From contig NZ_CP101125.1 of assembly GCF_024296925.1 (NCBI RefSeq), positions 3,102,501-3,166,500 of the forward strand: a stretch of 64,000 nucleotides of DNA, in the 5' to 3' direction. Position 1 is the stretch's first letter, and each line of letters opens with the position of its first letter. The notes below the pieces were generated by a model that was not told the DNA's origin, did not search any database, and saw only the letters and a list, made by a program, of their open reading frames with translations. Below, piece by piece: positions 7,865-16,945 of this stretch. Source of the DNA: Pseudomonas nunensis (GTDB taxonomy: Bacteria; Pseudomonadota; Gammaproteobacteria; Pseudomonadales; Pseudomonadaceae). Both the position numbers and the translations under genes were made by a program.

Positions 7865-8865
7865 ATATTGGCGGCAGCCTGACGCTCGTCTTGCCGATCG
7901 AAGACAGCAGCCAGATCGGTCATGCCCGGCGCACCGCACAACAACTGGCGGAGAAACACGGCTTCGACGCCACCGATGCCGGCCGCGTGGCGCTGGTGGT
8001 CACGGAATTGGCGAGTAATGTGCTCAAGCACGCTAAACACGGTGAATTGCATATCAGGAGTTTGCCGCGCCCGACAGGCGCCGGGGTTGAAATCCTTGCG
8101 GTGGATCGCGCCGGCGGCTTTGATTTGCAGGCGTGCCTGGCCGATGGCTTTTCGACCCGAGGCACCCAAGGCATCGGGCTCGGCGCGGTGTCGCGCCAGA
8201 CCGAAGTGTTCGATGTGTATGCCGATCACCGTGGCGCGGTGCTGCTGACACGGCTGTACCCGCGCAGCGACAAGGCGCCGGATCGACGGATCGGCATCAG
8301 CCAGCATTCGTTGCACAACGACCCGGCGTGCGGCGATGTCTGGCACCTGGCATTCGACGGCGGCTGCATCAGCGCCCTGATCATCGACGGCCTCGGCCAC
8401 GGCGAAGAAGCCGAACGCGCCGCCCGCGCCGGTGAGACAGTCTTCGCCCTGGCGCCGTTCGCTTCACCGACGCTGTTGCTTGAGGACATGCATCACGCCA
8501 TGATCGGCACCCGTGGCGGCGCGGCAGCCTTCGCGCAATTCGATGGCGATGCCTTGAAGTTCGTCGGTATCGGCAATATTGGCGCCAGCCTGATCGGCCC
8601 GGACAAAACCCGGGGCCTGGCCTCCCACCCCGGCATCGTCGGTGGCCAATACCGGCGCGCGCAGCCCTTTGACTATGCTCAAGTGAACGGACACCTATTG
8701 ATCATGTACAGCGACGGCCTGCAGTCCCGTTGGAACCTGCAAGACTACCCCGGCCTGGTGCACCGTCATCCCGCCGTGATTGCCGCCGTGCTGCACCGCG
8801 ATTTCTGTCGCGGGCGGGACGATGTAACGGTATTGGTCGTTGCCCTGGAGGCCGCCCATGGCTGA
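7855..8865 (+). CDS. RsbT/RsbW-like ATPase fused to an RsbX/SpoIIE-type PP2C phosphatase
   Basis: A 336-residue two-domain protein. Residues about 10-140 form a second GHKL ATPase domain (N box VTELASNVLKHAKHGEL; G2 region GTQGIGLGAVSRQ). Residues about 150-332 form a PP2C domain (IIDGLGHGEEAERAA, MYSDGLQSR, GRDDVTVLVVALE) like RsbX, which dephosphorylates RsbR/RsbS and resets the stressosome. Fusion of kinase-like and phosphatase modules in one chain is the unusual point. ATG 7855 lies inside rsbT; ATG 7861 is a possible alternative. It overlaps the next gene by 8 bp. Confidence 0.87.
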   Translation: MDMNIGGSLTLVLPIEDSSQIGHARRTAQQLAEKHGFDATDAGRVALVVTELASNVLKHAKHGELHIRSLPRPTGAGVEILAVDRAGGFDLQACLADGFSTRGTQGIGLGAVSRQTEVFDVYADHRGAVLLTRLYPRSDKAPDRRIGISQHSLHNDPACGDVWHLAFDGGCISALIIDGLGHGEEAERAARAGETVFALAPFASPTLLLEDMHHAMIGTRGGAAAFAQFDGDALKFVGIGNIGASLIGPDKTRGLASHPGIVGGQYRRAQPFDYAQVNGHLLIMYSDGLQSRWNLQDYPGLVHRHPAVIAAVLHRDFCRGRDDVTVLVVALEAAHG

Positions 8866-9733
8866 GTCACCCAACCTGACGCCCGACGAACAAACGATGC
8901 TGATCGCGCAATTGCAGAGCGAAGCCACTGCGTTGCGCGACGAACTCGATGAAACCAATCAGGGCGTATTGGCGTTGTACGCCGAACTCGACGAACAGGC
9001 CGAGCAATTGCGCCAGGCCTCAGACCTGAAAAGCCGTTTCCTGTCGTACATGAGCCATGAGTTCCGCACGCCGCTGGGCTCGATCCTGAGCATTACCGGC
9101 CTGCTGACCGATGAACTCGACGGCCCGTTGAGTCCCGAGCAGCACAAGCAAGTGGCGTTTGTCAGCGGGGCCGCGCGGGAATTGAGCGACATGGTCGACG
9201 ACCTGCTGGACCTGGCGAAGATCGAGGCCGGGCGTATCAGCATTTCCCCGGCCTGGTTCGACATGCTTGACCTGTTCGCCGCCCTGCGCGGCATGTTCCG
9301 GCCGATTGTCGATGGCAGCGCTGTGGACCTGATCTTCGAAGAGCCGGTCGGCCTGCCACGGCTGTACACCGACGACAAGAAACTCGCACAAATCCTGCGT
9401 AACTTCATTTCCAACTCGCTGAAGTTCACCACCCGTGGTGAAGTGCGGGTTTCGGCGCGCCTGGAGAACGCTGATCACGTGCGTTTCGCCGTCAGTGACA
9501 CAGGAATAGGTATCGCCCCGGAGCTACATGGCGCATTGTTCGAGGACTTTTCACAGGTAGACTCGCCCTTGCAAAAACGCCTGCGCGGCACCGGACTCGG
9601 TTTGTCCCTGTGCAAACGCTTCGCCGAGCTGTTGGGGGGCGAAGTCGGGGTGCAGAGTACGCCGGGCACCGGTTCGACCTTTTTCGTGATCATCCCGCTG
9701 GCCATCGCCGTGGAGCCTGCCGATGAAACGTGA
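8858..9733 (+). CDS. Soluble sensor histidine kinase of the stressosome operon
   Basis: A 291-residue kinase with no membrane segment and no recognisable input domain beyond a coiled coil (about 15-60). The HisKA phosphoacceptor is H67 in YMSHEFRTPLGS; the HATPase domain shows NFISNSLKFT, DTGIGIAPE and GTGLGLSLC. ATG 8858 is preceded by GGAGG at suitable spacing; the upstream in-frame ATG at 8840 is rejected. The lack of a sensor domain and the coupling to rsbT and the phosphatase fusion suggest control through the N-terminal coiled coil by stressosome output. It overlaps the hybrid gene by 11 bp. Confidence 0.88.
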   Translation: MAESPNLTPDEQTMLIAQLQSEATALRDELDETNQGVLALYAELDEQAEQLRQASDLKSRFLSYMSHEFRTPLGSILSITGLLTDELDGPLSPEQHKQVAFVSGAARELSDMVDDLLDLAKIEAGRISISPAWFDMLDLFAALRGMFRPIVDGSAVDLIFEEPVGLPRLYTDDKKLAQILRNFISNSLKFTTRGEVRVSARLENADHVRFAVSDTGIGIAPELHGALFEDFSQVDSPLQKRLRGTGLGLSLCKRFAELLGGEVGVQSTPGTGSTFFVIIPLAIAVEPADET

Positions 9734-11666
9734 TATCCGTTTGTTGATCGTCGATGACAACGTCGCCACCCGCTACGCCCTGCGACGGCGCCTGGAACGC
9801 CACGGCTACGAAATCCTCGAGGCCGGCACCGGCAGCGAAGGCCTGGCGCTGATCGACAGCGAACTGATTGATGCACTGATCCTCGACGTCAACCTGCCGG
9901 ACATGAGCGGCTTCGACATCGTGCGCAAACTGCGCACCGAGGCGGCCACCGCGCTGCTGCCAGTGATTCACGTGTCGGCGGCCTCGATCCAGACCGGCGA
10001 CATCATCACCGGCCTCGACGCGGGCGCCGATGCCTATTTGATCCACCCCGTGGACCCGGATGTACTGCTCGCCACCCTGCGCACGCTGCTGCGGGTGCGC
10101 GACACCGAGAATGCCTTGCGCGAAAGCGAGGCGCGGTTCCGCGAGATTTTCACCAATGTCTCGGCGCCCATCGCGGTGATGGACGCGACGTTGAAAGTCC
10201 ACGAATGCAATCACGCCTTCGCCCAGTTGATCCAGGAAAACCTCGACCCGGACAGCCTGCGCGAATGCTTTGCCGACGATCAAGGCGCGGTGATTGATGA
10301 ACTGCGCCTGCGCCTGGCGTACGGCGAGCGCTGGAAAGGCACGCTGAACATGCGGGTCGAAGGTCAGGTGCGGGAAACCGAGTGGCAGATTTCGCCCTAC
10401 CGCACCCCGGAATTGAGCCTGGTGTTCGTCGAAGATGTCACCGAGCACCGCCATCGCGAGCGCTCGCACCTGGCGCGGCTCGACGACGCCACCACGCAAC
10501 TGGCCAAGGAAGTCGCCGAACGGGCGCGCACCGAAGCACAGTTACTGCAAGTGCAGAAAATGGACGCTCTAGGCAAGCTGACTGGCGGCATCGCGCATGA
10601 CTTCAACAACTTGCTGACTGGCATCATCACCAGCCTTGAACTGATTCAGAAACGGGTCGCGGATGGACGCACCGACAAGGTCCAGTTCTACGCCGAAGCG
10701 GCGCTGAACTCGGCCATGAGCGCCGCATCCCTGACCCATCGCCTGCTGGCCTTCGCCCGTCAGCAGCCGCTGGACACCCGGCCGGTGGACATCAACGAGA
10801 ACATCCGTTCCCTCGAAGAATTGTTGGTGCGCACCATCGGCGAGCGCATCGCGCTGAAACTGGAATTGACCACCAAGCCCTCCATTGCCCTGGTCGATCC
10901 GATCCAGCTGGAAAGTGCCGTGCTCAATCTGGTGATCAATGCGCGGGATGCGCTGCCTCAGGGCGGCAATATCTGGGTCAGCACCTACGCCGCCTATTCC
11001 CATGGCGACCCGAATCTGGCGGACGGCGCCTACATCGCACTCGCGGTGCGCGATGACGGCACCGGCATCGAACACAGCGTGATCGACAAAGTGTTCGATC
11101 CGTTCTTCACCACCAAGCCACTGGGCCAAGGCACCGGGTTGGGCCTGTCGACGATTTACGGTTTCGCCCGCCAGTCCGGCGGCGATGCGCACATCCGCAG
11201 CGTGGCCCGGCGCGGCACCGAAGTGACCATCATGCTGCCGGCGAGTACCGATCCCCTCGCAGTCGCAGAGGAAATGGTGGTCTCCGATTCCCAAGGCTCG
11301 GGCGAGCATGTGCTGATCGTCGAAGACATGCCCTCGGTGCGCATGTTTGTCGCCGAAGTGCTGGTGGACGCCGGTTATCGCTGCACTCAGGTGGAAGACA
11401 TCGAAACTGCCCTGGAGCGGTTGCAGAACGATCCAACGATTGACCTGATGCTGACTGACGTCGGCCTGCCGCGCATGAGCGGGCGGGAATTGGCGGATGT
11501 AGCCCGGGGCTGGCGCGAAGGGTTGCCGATCCTGTTCATGACCGGCTACGCGGAAAACGCCCTCAACCGCCAGGAGTTCCTCGGCGTAGGCATGGACATG
11601 CTGGTCAAGCCGTTTCAGATCAGCGAATTGCTGGATAAAGTCCGGCGCAGCCTCGACGGCGCCTGA
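9723..11666 (+). CDS. Hybrid regulator: REC-PAS-HisKA-HATPase-REC
   Basis: A 647-residue soluble protein. REC1 covers about 5-120 with acceptor D55 (ILDVNLPDMSG); PAS about 135-250 (FREIFTNVSAPIAVMDATLK); HisKA has H292 (GGIAHDFNNLL); HATPase follows (NLVINARDAL, DDGTGIE, GTGLGLSTIYG); REC2 spans about 525-645 with acceptor D579 (LTDVGLPRMSG). REC1 is a natural phosphate acceptor for the kinase at 8858. No DNA-binding, GGDEF or other output domain is present, so the end target of the pathway is encoded elsewhere. It is the last gene of the stressosome operon. Confidence 0.9.
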   Translation: MKRDIRLLIVDDNVATRYALRRRLERHGYEILEAGTGSEGLALIDSELIDALILDVNLPDMSGFDIVRKLRTEAATALLPVIHVSAASIQTGDIITGLDAGADAYLIHPVDPDVLLATLRTLLRVRDTENALRESEARFREIFTNVSAPIAVMDATLKVHECNHAFAQLIQENLDPDSLRECFADDQGAVIDELRLRLAYGERWKGTLNMRVEGQVRETEWQISPYRTPELSLVFVEDVTEHRHRERSHLARLDDATTQLAKEVAERARTEAQLLQVQKMDALGKLTGGIAHDFNNLLTGIITSLELIQKRVADGRTDKVQFYAEAALNSAMSAASLTHRLLAFARQQPLDTRPVDINENIRSLEELLVRTIGERIALKLELTTKPSIALVDPIQLESAVLNLVINARDALPQGGNIWVSTYAAYSHGDPNLADGAYIALAVRDDGTGIEHSVIDKVFDPFFTTKPLGQGTGLGLSTIYGFARQSGGDAHIRSVARRGTEVTIMLPASTDPLAVAEEMVVSDSQGSGEHVLIVEDMPSVRMFVAEVLVDAGYRCTQVEDIETALERLQNDPTIDLMLTDVGLPRMSGRELADVARGWREGLPILFMTGYAENALNRQEFLGVGMDMLVKPFQISELLDKVRRSLDGA

Positions 11667-11673
11667 CACACCG

Positions 11674-11905
11674 AATCGCGAGCAAGCTCGCTCCCACAAG
11701 GGTTCTCTGTTGAGCACTGTATTTGTGTACAACTGAGATTCACTGTGGGAGCGAGCTTGCTCGCGATGGCGGTCTGTCTGAAACATTGATGCTAAGGCTG
11801 ATGGCCCCTTCGCGAGCAAGCCCGCTCCCACACTGGATCTCGGGTGTACACAAACTGTGTGTTCACTGCAGATTTCCTGTGGGAGCGGGCTTGCTCGCGA
11901 AGAGG
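11674..11905. repeat. Cluster of four REP arms, family A
   Basis: Arms at about 11674-11698, 11743-11770, 11810-11832 and 11877-11903 alternate in orientation. Linkers between neighbours carry GTGTACAA/GTGTACACAA motifs. The cluster fills the space between two converging genes. Confidence 0.85.
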
Positions 11906-11925
11906 CCAGCTCTGACACCGCTATC

Positions 11926-14556
11926 TCAAGCCAGCACCCTGGCCAAAAACGGTGCTGTCCGGCTCTTCTTGTTTTTGGCCACGGTCTGCGGCGTACCCGC
12001 CACCACAATCCTGCCGCCCTGATCCCCTGCCCCCGGCCCGATGTCGATCACCCAGTCACTCTGGGCCACCACGCGCATTTCATGCTCGACCACAATCACC
12101 GTGTGCCCCGCCGTCACCAGCGTATTCAACTGCTCAAGCAGCCGATCCACATCCCTTGGATGCAACCCAGTGGTGGGCTCGTCGAGCACGTACAGGGTCG
12201 CACCACGCTGGTTACGTTGCAGTTCGGTTGCCAGTTTGATCCGCTGCGCTTCGCCGCCGGACAACTCGGTCGCCGGTTGACCCAGTCGCAAGTAACCTAG
12301 GCCAATATCCCGCAGCACTTCCAGCGAACGGCGAATCCCCGGTTGCTCGGCAAACACCGTGACCGCGTCATCCACCGTCAGTTGCAACACCTGGGCGATG
12401 CTCAGTCCCTGCCAGGTGATAGCCAGTGTCTGTGGGTTGTAGCGCGCCCCATGACACGTCGGGCAAGGCGCGTAGACGCTCGGCATAAACAGCAATTCAA
12501 CGCTGACAAAACCCTCGCCTTCACAGGTCGGGCAACGCCCCTTGGCAACGTTGAAGGAAAATTGTCCGGCGTCGTAACCCTCAGCCTGTGCCTCAGGCGT
12601 GGCGGCGAACAGTTTGCGCACGTTATCGAATAGCCCGGTGTAAGTCGCCAGGTTCGAGCGCGGCGTGCGGCCGATGGGTTTCTGATCGACTTGCACCAGG
12701 CGCTTGATCGATTCCAGCCCCGCCGTGACCTGACCACTGCTGACTTGCGGCGCGTCGTCCTCAAGGCTCAATTCTTCCGGCTCGCTGGCCGTCGATGGTT
12801 TGCCCAAATGCGCGCCGACCAGTTCGAGCAACGCCTGGCTGACCAAGCTCGACTTGCCGGAACCCGACACGCCGGTCACCGCCGTAAAGCAGCCCAAGGG
12901 AAATTCGGCGCTGAGGTTGTTCAGGTTATTGCGGGTGATGCCTTCCAGGCGCAGCCAGTCCTTTGCCTTGCGCACAGCACGCTTGGCGCTGACCTGCTCG
13001 GCGAACAGATAGGCGCGGGTCTGGGAATCGGTAATGTGCTCCAGCCCTGAAGGATGACCGCTGTAGAGAATGTGCCCGCCATGCTCACCGGCCGCCGGCC
13101 CTACATCGATCAGCCAATCCGCGCGGCGCATGGTTTCCAGATCGTGCTCGACCACAAACAGGGTATTGCCCGCCGCTTTCAGGCGTTGCAGGGCTTCAAA
13201 CAACGCTTCGCCATCGGCCGGGTGCAGCCCTGCCGAAGGTTCGTCCAGCACATAAATCACGCCGAACAACTGCGAGCCCAATTGCGTCGCCAGGCGCAAG
13301 CGCTGCAATTCGCCGGAGGACAGGGTCGGCGTGCTGCGATCCAGGGCCAGGTAACCGAGGCCCAAGTCAGTCAAGGTGCTGACCCGCTCCAGCAAATCCT
13401 GGGCGATGCGTTGCGCCGCCAGGCGTTTCTCCACCGACAGGTTCGGCGTGTGGCGCACGTCCGGCGCATTGGCGTGACCGCTGGCACCGTGGGCGACGCG
13501 CTGCTCCCGAGCCTCGCGGGTCTGCTCATGGGTCAGCACTTCGCCGGGTTGATCCGGCTGCTCAAGGTAACTGTGAGCCGCCACCGGTCGCAGTACTTCG
13601 GCCACTTGCAGCAACGGCATCTGCGACAACTCGCCGATGTCGTAACCGGCGAACGTTACCGACAGCGCTTCACGCTTGAGCCGCTTGCCATCGCACAACG
13701 GGCACGGGCTGCCGAGCATGAATTGCGAGACGCGCTTCTTCATCAAGGCGCTTTGAGATTGGCTGAAGGTGTGCAGGATATAGCGCCGCGCGCCGGTAAA
13801 CGTGCCCTGGTAACTCGGTTCCATTTTGCGCTGGAGGGCGACTCGGGTTTCTTCCGGGGTGAGCCCGGCGTACACCGGTACGGTCGGGGTTTCTTCGGTG
13901 AACAGAATCCAGTCGCGCTGCTTTTTCGGCAGCTTTTTCCAGGGGATGTCCACGTCGATGCCCATGGTCACCAGGATGTCCCGCAGATTCTGCCCTTGCC
14001 AGGCCAGAGGCCACGAGGCAACGGCGCGCTGGCGGATGGTCAGGCTCGGATCCGGGACCATCAGCGCTTCGGTCACTTCGTAGACGCGGCCCAAGCCGTG
14101 ACATTCGGCGCATGCCCCTTGCGGCGTGTTCGGCGAAAAGTCTTCGGCATACAGCATCGCCTGTCCCGGCGGGTAACTGCCGGCGCGGGAATAGAGCATG
14201 CGGATCAGGCTCGACAACGTGGTCACGCTGCCCACCGAAGAACGCGTACTCGGCGTGCCTCGTTGTTGTTGCAAGGCGACGGCGGGCGGCAAACCTTCGA
14301 TGGAATCGACGTCCGGCACACCTACCTGATCAATCAAGCGCCGGGCATACGGCGCCACGGATTCGAAATAGCGCCGTTGCGCTTCCGCATAAAGAGTCGA
14401 GAACGCCAACGAAGACTTGCCCGAACCGGACACGCCGGTGAACACCACCAGGGCATCCCGGGGAATGTCCACGTCGACGTTCTTGAGGTTGTGTTCCCGG
14501 GCGCCGCGCACCTTGACCATGCCGGAGGGAGGGGTTGAGGTGCGCTTTGACGTCAT
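11926..14556 (-). CDS. UvrA-like ABC ATPase, class II (UvrA2 type)
   Basis: An 876-residue twin-ABC protein, shorter than housekeeping UvrA (about 940). It has two Walker A motifs (FTGVSGSGKSSLAFSTLYAE; TGVSGSGKSSLVSQ), two signature motifs (LSSGELQRLRLATQLG; LSGGEAQRIKLATELQ) and zinc-binding cysteine pairs (CAECHGLG, CPLCDGKR, CPTCEGEG and CPTCHGAR). Family knowledge: UvrA2 proteins lack part of the UvrB-interaction region and are linked to tolerance of DNA-intercalating drugs, not general excision repair. AAGG lies 7 bp before ATG 14556. It is a stand-alone gene bounded by REP elements. Confidence 0.9.
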   Translation of the reverse strand: MTSKRTSTPPSGMVKVRGAREHNLKNVDVDIPRDALVVFTGVSGSGKSSLAFSTLYAEAQRRYFESVAPYARRLIDQVGVPDVDSIEGLPPAVALQQQRGTPSTRSSVGSVTTLSSLIRMLYSRAGSYPPGQAMLYAEDFSPNTPQGACAECHGLGRVYEVTEALMVPDPSLTIRQRAVASWPLAWQGQNLRDILVTMGIDVDIPWKKLPKKQRDWILFTEETPTVPVYAGLTPEETRVALQRKMEPSYQGTFTGARRYILHTFSQSQSALMKKRVSQFMLGSPCPLCDGKRLKREALSVTFAGYDIGELSQMPLLQVAEVLRPVAAHSYLEQPDQPGEVLTHEQTREAREQRVAHGASGHANAPDVRHTPNLSVEKRLAAQRIAQDLLERVSTLTDLGLGYLALDRSTPTLSSGELQRLRLATQLGSQLFGVIYVLDEPSAGLHPADGEALFEALQRLKAAGNTLFVVEHDLETMRRADWLIDVGPAAGEHGGHILYSGHPSGLEHITDSQTRAYLFAEQVSAKRAVRKAKDWLRLEGITRNNLNNLSAEFPLGCFTAVTGVSGSGKSSLVSQALLELVGAHLGKPSTASEPEELSLEDDAPQVSSGQVTAGLESIKRLVQVDQKPIGRTPRSNLATYTGLFDNVRKLFAATPEAQAEGYDAGQFSFNVAKGRCPTCEGEGFVSVELLFMPSVYAPCPTCHGARYNPQTLAITWQGLSIAQVLQLTVDDAVTVFAEQPGIRRSLEVLRDIGLGYLRLGQPATELSGGEAQRIKLATELQRNQRGATLYVLDEPTTGLHPRDVDRLLEQLNTLVTAGHTVIVVEHEMRVVAQSDWVIDIGPGAGDQGGRIVVAGTPQTVAKNKKSRTAPFLARVLA

Positions 14557-14595
14557 GAAATAACCTTAAATAAATAACTGAAAAACACCGATCCC

Positions 14596-14686
14596 CTGTG
14601 GGAGCGGGCTTGCTCGCGAAAGCGGTGTGTCAGACGACATCAATGTTGAATGTCAGACCGCATTCGCGAGCAAGCCCGCTCCCACA
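14596..14686. repeat. REP pair (REPIN), family A
   Basis: CTGTGGGAGCGGGCTTGCTC and the inverted arm ending CCCGCTCCCACA lie between the UvrA2 start and the end of the hybrid kinase gene. Confidence 0.9.
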
Positions 14687-14697
14687 TTTGACTGGGG

Positions 14698-16809
14698 TTA
14701 ACCGTTGAGCACCATGCGCACCATTTGGGTCAGTGCCTCAGGCCCATACGGTTTACTGAGCAAATGTGTATCGGGACTCAACTGATGGTTGCGCGAAATA
14801 ATGTCGCGGGTGTGCCCGGAGGTAAACAGTACCGCCACCGGCGGATTCTGCACCTTGGCCCATGCCGCGAGGTCCGAGCTTTTGATCAGGCCGGGCATGA
14901 CCACGTCGGTGAAGATCATGTCCACGGCCGCGCCTTGCTGCAATACCTGCATGGCCAAGTCGCCATTGGCGGCGGTCAGCACCTGATAACCCTCTTCGCG
15001 CAGCAACTCCACCGCCGAGGCGCGCACCGCTTCGTTGTCCTCGACCACCAGAATGGTTTCATGCCCGCCCCGTTGCTGCGGCCCCGGCAGCGGCGCTTCA
15101 TTGGGCAACGCTCGCAGGCTGCGCGGAAAATACAGCCGCACTCGCGTACCCTCGCCAACCACGCTGGACATCTCGATATGCCCCCCGCTTTGCTTGACGA
15201 AGCCGAAGACCATGCTCAAACCGAGCCCGGTGCCGTGGCCATCGGCCTTGGTGGTAAAGAATGGTTCGAACGCCTGGGCCAGCACTTCCGGCGCCATGCC
15301 GCCCCCTGCGTCGGTCACCGTCACGCGCAGGTAGTCACCGGCGACGATGTCTTTACCTGCGCAGAACCGCCGATCCAGGACGACGTTCTCGGCGCTCAGG
15401 CCGATGGTGCCCTCGCCCTTCATCGCATCACGGGCATTGATCGCCAGGTTGAGGATGGCGTTTTCCAGCTGATTGCGATCCACATGAACACGCCAGGCTT
15501 CGTCGGCCACTGCCACGTCGATCTGGATGGTTTCCCCGAGCGCCCGTTGCAGCAGTTCCCCCAGGCCATCAAAGATCTGCCGGGGTTCGCAAACGTCCGG
15601 CGACAGTGGCTGGCGGCGGGCAAACGCGAGCAGTTGCGACGACAGCTTGGCCCCGCGTTCGACCGCCGCAATCGAGGCACTGACCCGGCGCTGCACATTG
15701 AGGTTGTCCGGCTCATGCCGCGCCAGCAAATGCAGATTGCCGGCGATCACTTGCAGCAGGTTGTTGAAGTCATGGGCCACGCCGCCCGTGAGGCCGCCGA
15801 TGGCTTCAAGCTTCTGCGCCTGGCGCAATTGCTCTTCCGCCGCCAGCCGCGCATTGACTTCATCGGCGACGCGCTGCTCCAGGTTGCGTGTGAATTTGAT
15901 CAGGGACTCTTCGGCGATTTTGCGTTCGTGGATGTCGATCAATACGCCGGGAAAGCGAAACGGTTTGCCCTGTTCATTGAACTCGCAGCAACCGCTGGCC
16001 AGCACCCACAGGTAAGTGCCATCGGGGCGCAATACCCGGTATTCAGCGTTGTAGGGTGCGCCAGTGCTCACCGATTGATTGACCTGTTCCTCGACCCAGT
16101 CGAAGTCGTCGGGATGAATACGCGACTCAGCAATCTCGGTGGGCAGGTCGGCCAGATTCTGGCCCGCCGGATAGGAAAAAGTACGGGCAAAACGCTCGTC
16201 CCCGGACAGCACATTGGCCTTGATGTCCCAGACGAACGAGCCGAGCAGCGCCCCGGCATTCAGCGCCAGGCGCACCCGTTCGTTGTCGGCACGGTAGGCG
16301 TTCTCGGCTTCCTGGCGCAGGCGTTCGGAAATCACGTGGTCGGTGGTCTCGACCACCATCGCCATGACCCCGGACGGACGCCCTTCATCATCAGCGACCG
16401 GGCTGTAATAGAGATCCAGCCAGACATCTTCCGGAATGCCGTCGCGCAACAGCACCAGCTCTTTATTGCGATAGGACAACGTACCGCCCGCCAGGCAAGT
16501 ATCGAGCACATGGCGATTGAACTCGGCCACCTCCGGCCAGCCGAGTTCCACCGGCACCCCCAGCAGATAGGGATGGCGACCGCCGGCGAACACCGAGTAG
16601 GCGTCGTTGTAGATCATGTAGCCGAGCCGCCCCCAGAGCATCACCATCGGCAGCGGCGAAGCGAGCATCAGCTGCACCGTACTGCTCAGGCTGCGGGGCC
16701 AGTCGTCGAGGTTGCCGAGCTCGGTCCGGTCCCAGTCGAACGCGCGAATGCGTCCGGCCATTTCGCCAGTCCAGCCGGCACAACCGTGGCTATCTGATAG
16801 AAACTGCAT
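14698..16809 (-). CDS. Hybrid sensor histidine kinase with PAS domains and C-terminal REC
   Basis: A 703-residue soluble protein. An N-terminal PAS-like region (about 30-165; DWPRSLSSTVQLMLASPLPM, IYNDAYSVFAGGRHP) precedes a PAS/PAC domain (about 180-305; RIHPDDFDWVEEQV, EYRVLRPDGTYLWV), a coiled coil, HisKA with H346 (GGVAHDFNNLLQV), a HATPase (NLAINARDAM, GTGLGLSMVFG) and a C-terminal REC (ILVVEDNEAVRAS; acceptor in IFTDVVMPG). I start it at ATG 16809 (MQFLSDSHG); a 22-codon extension to ATG 16875 is open but has a poor ribosome site and unconvincing sequence. No output gene is adjacent. Confidence 0.88.
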   Translation of the reverse strand: MQFLSDSHGCAGWTGEMAGRIRAFDWDRTELGNLDDWPRSLSSTVQLMLASPLPMVMLWGRLGYMIYNDAYSVFAGGRHPYLLGVPVELGWPEVAEFNRHVLDTCLAGGTLSYRNKELVLLRDGIPEDVWLDLYYSPVADDEGRPSGVMAMVVETTDHVISERLRQEAENAYRADNERVRLALNAGALLGSFVWDIKANVLSGDERFARTFSYPAGQNLADLPTEIAESRIHPDDFDWVEEQVNQSVSTGAPYNAEYRVLRPDGTYLWVLASGCCEFNEQGKPFRFPGVLIDIHERKIAEESLIKFTRNLEQRVADEVNARLAAEEQLRQAQKLEAIGGLTGGVAHDFNNLLQVIAGNLHLLARHEPDNLNVQRRVSASIAAVERGAKLSSQLLAFARRQPLSPDVCEPRQIFDGLGELLQRALGETIQIDVAVADEAWRVHVDRNQLENAILNLAINARDAMKGEGTIGLSAENVVLDRRFCAGKDIVAGDYLRVTVTDAGGGMAPEVLAQAFEPFFTTKADGHGTGLGLSMVFGFVKQSGGHIEMSSVVGEGTRVRLYFPRSLRALPNEAPLPGPQQRGGHETILVVEDNEAVRASAVELLREEGYQVLTAANGDLAMQVLQQGAAVDMIFTDVVMPGLIKSSDLAAWAKVQNPPVAVLFTSGHTRDIISRNHQLSPDTHLLSKPYGPEALTQMVRMVLNG

Positions 16810-16945
16810 TGACTGACTCTGTGTCCTGTAATGGCGCCCGTTTGTTTCGAGCGCTGCGGATGCCAATGGTTTCATAGAGGTATAGCTGATTCATTATTCC
16901 CTTGTGGAAAGCCGATTTCCACAGGGCTCTGTGGGCATGGCGGCG

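Noticed and set aside
13054..14538. A 494-codon frame antisense to the UvrA2 gene
   Set aside because: A shadow of the UvrA2 codon pattern; the translation looks like composition noise.
14725..16797. A 690-codon frame antisense to the hybrid kinase
   Set aside because: A shadow frame; the kinase motifs are on the minus strand.
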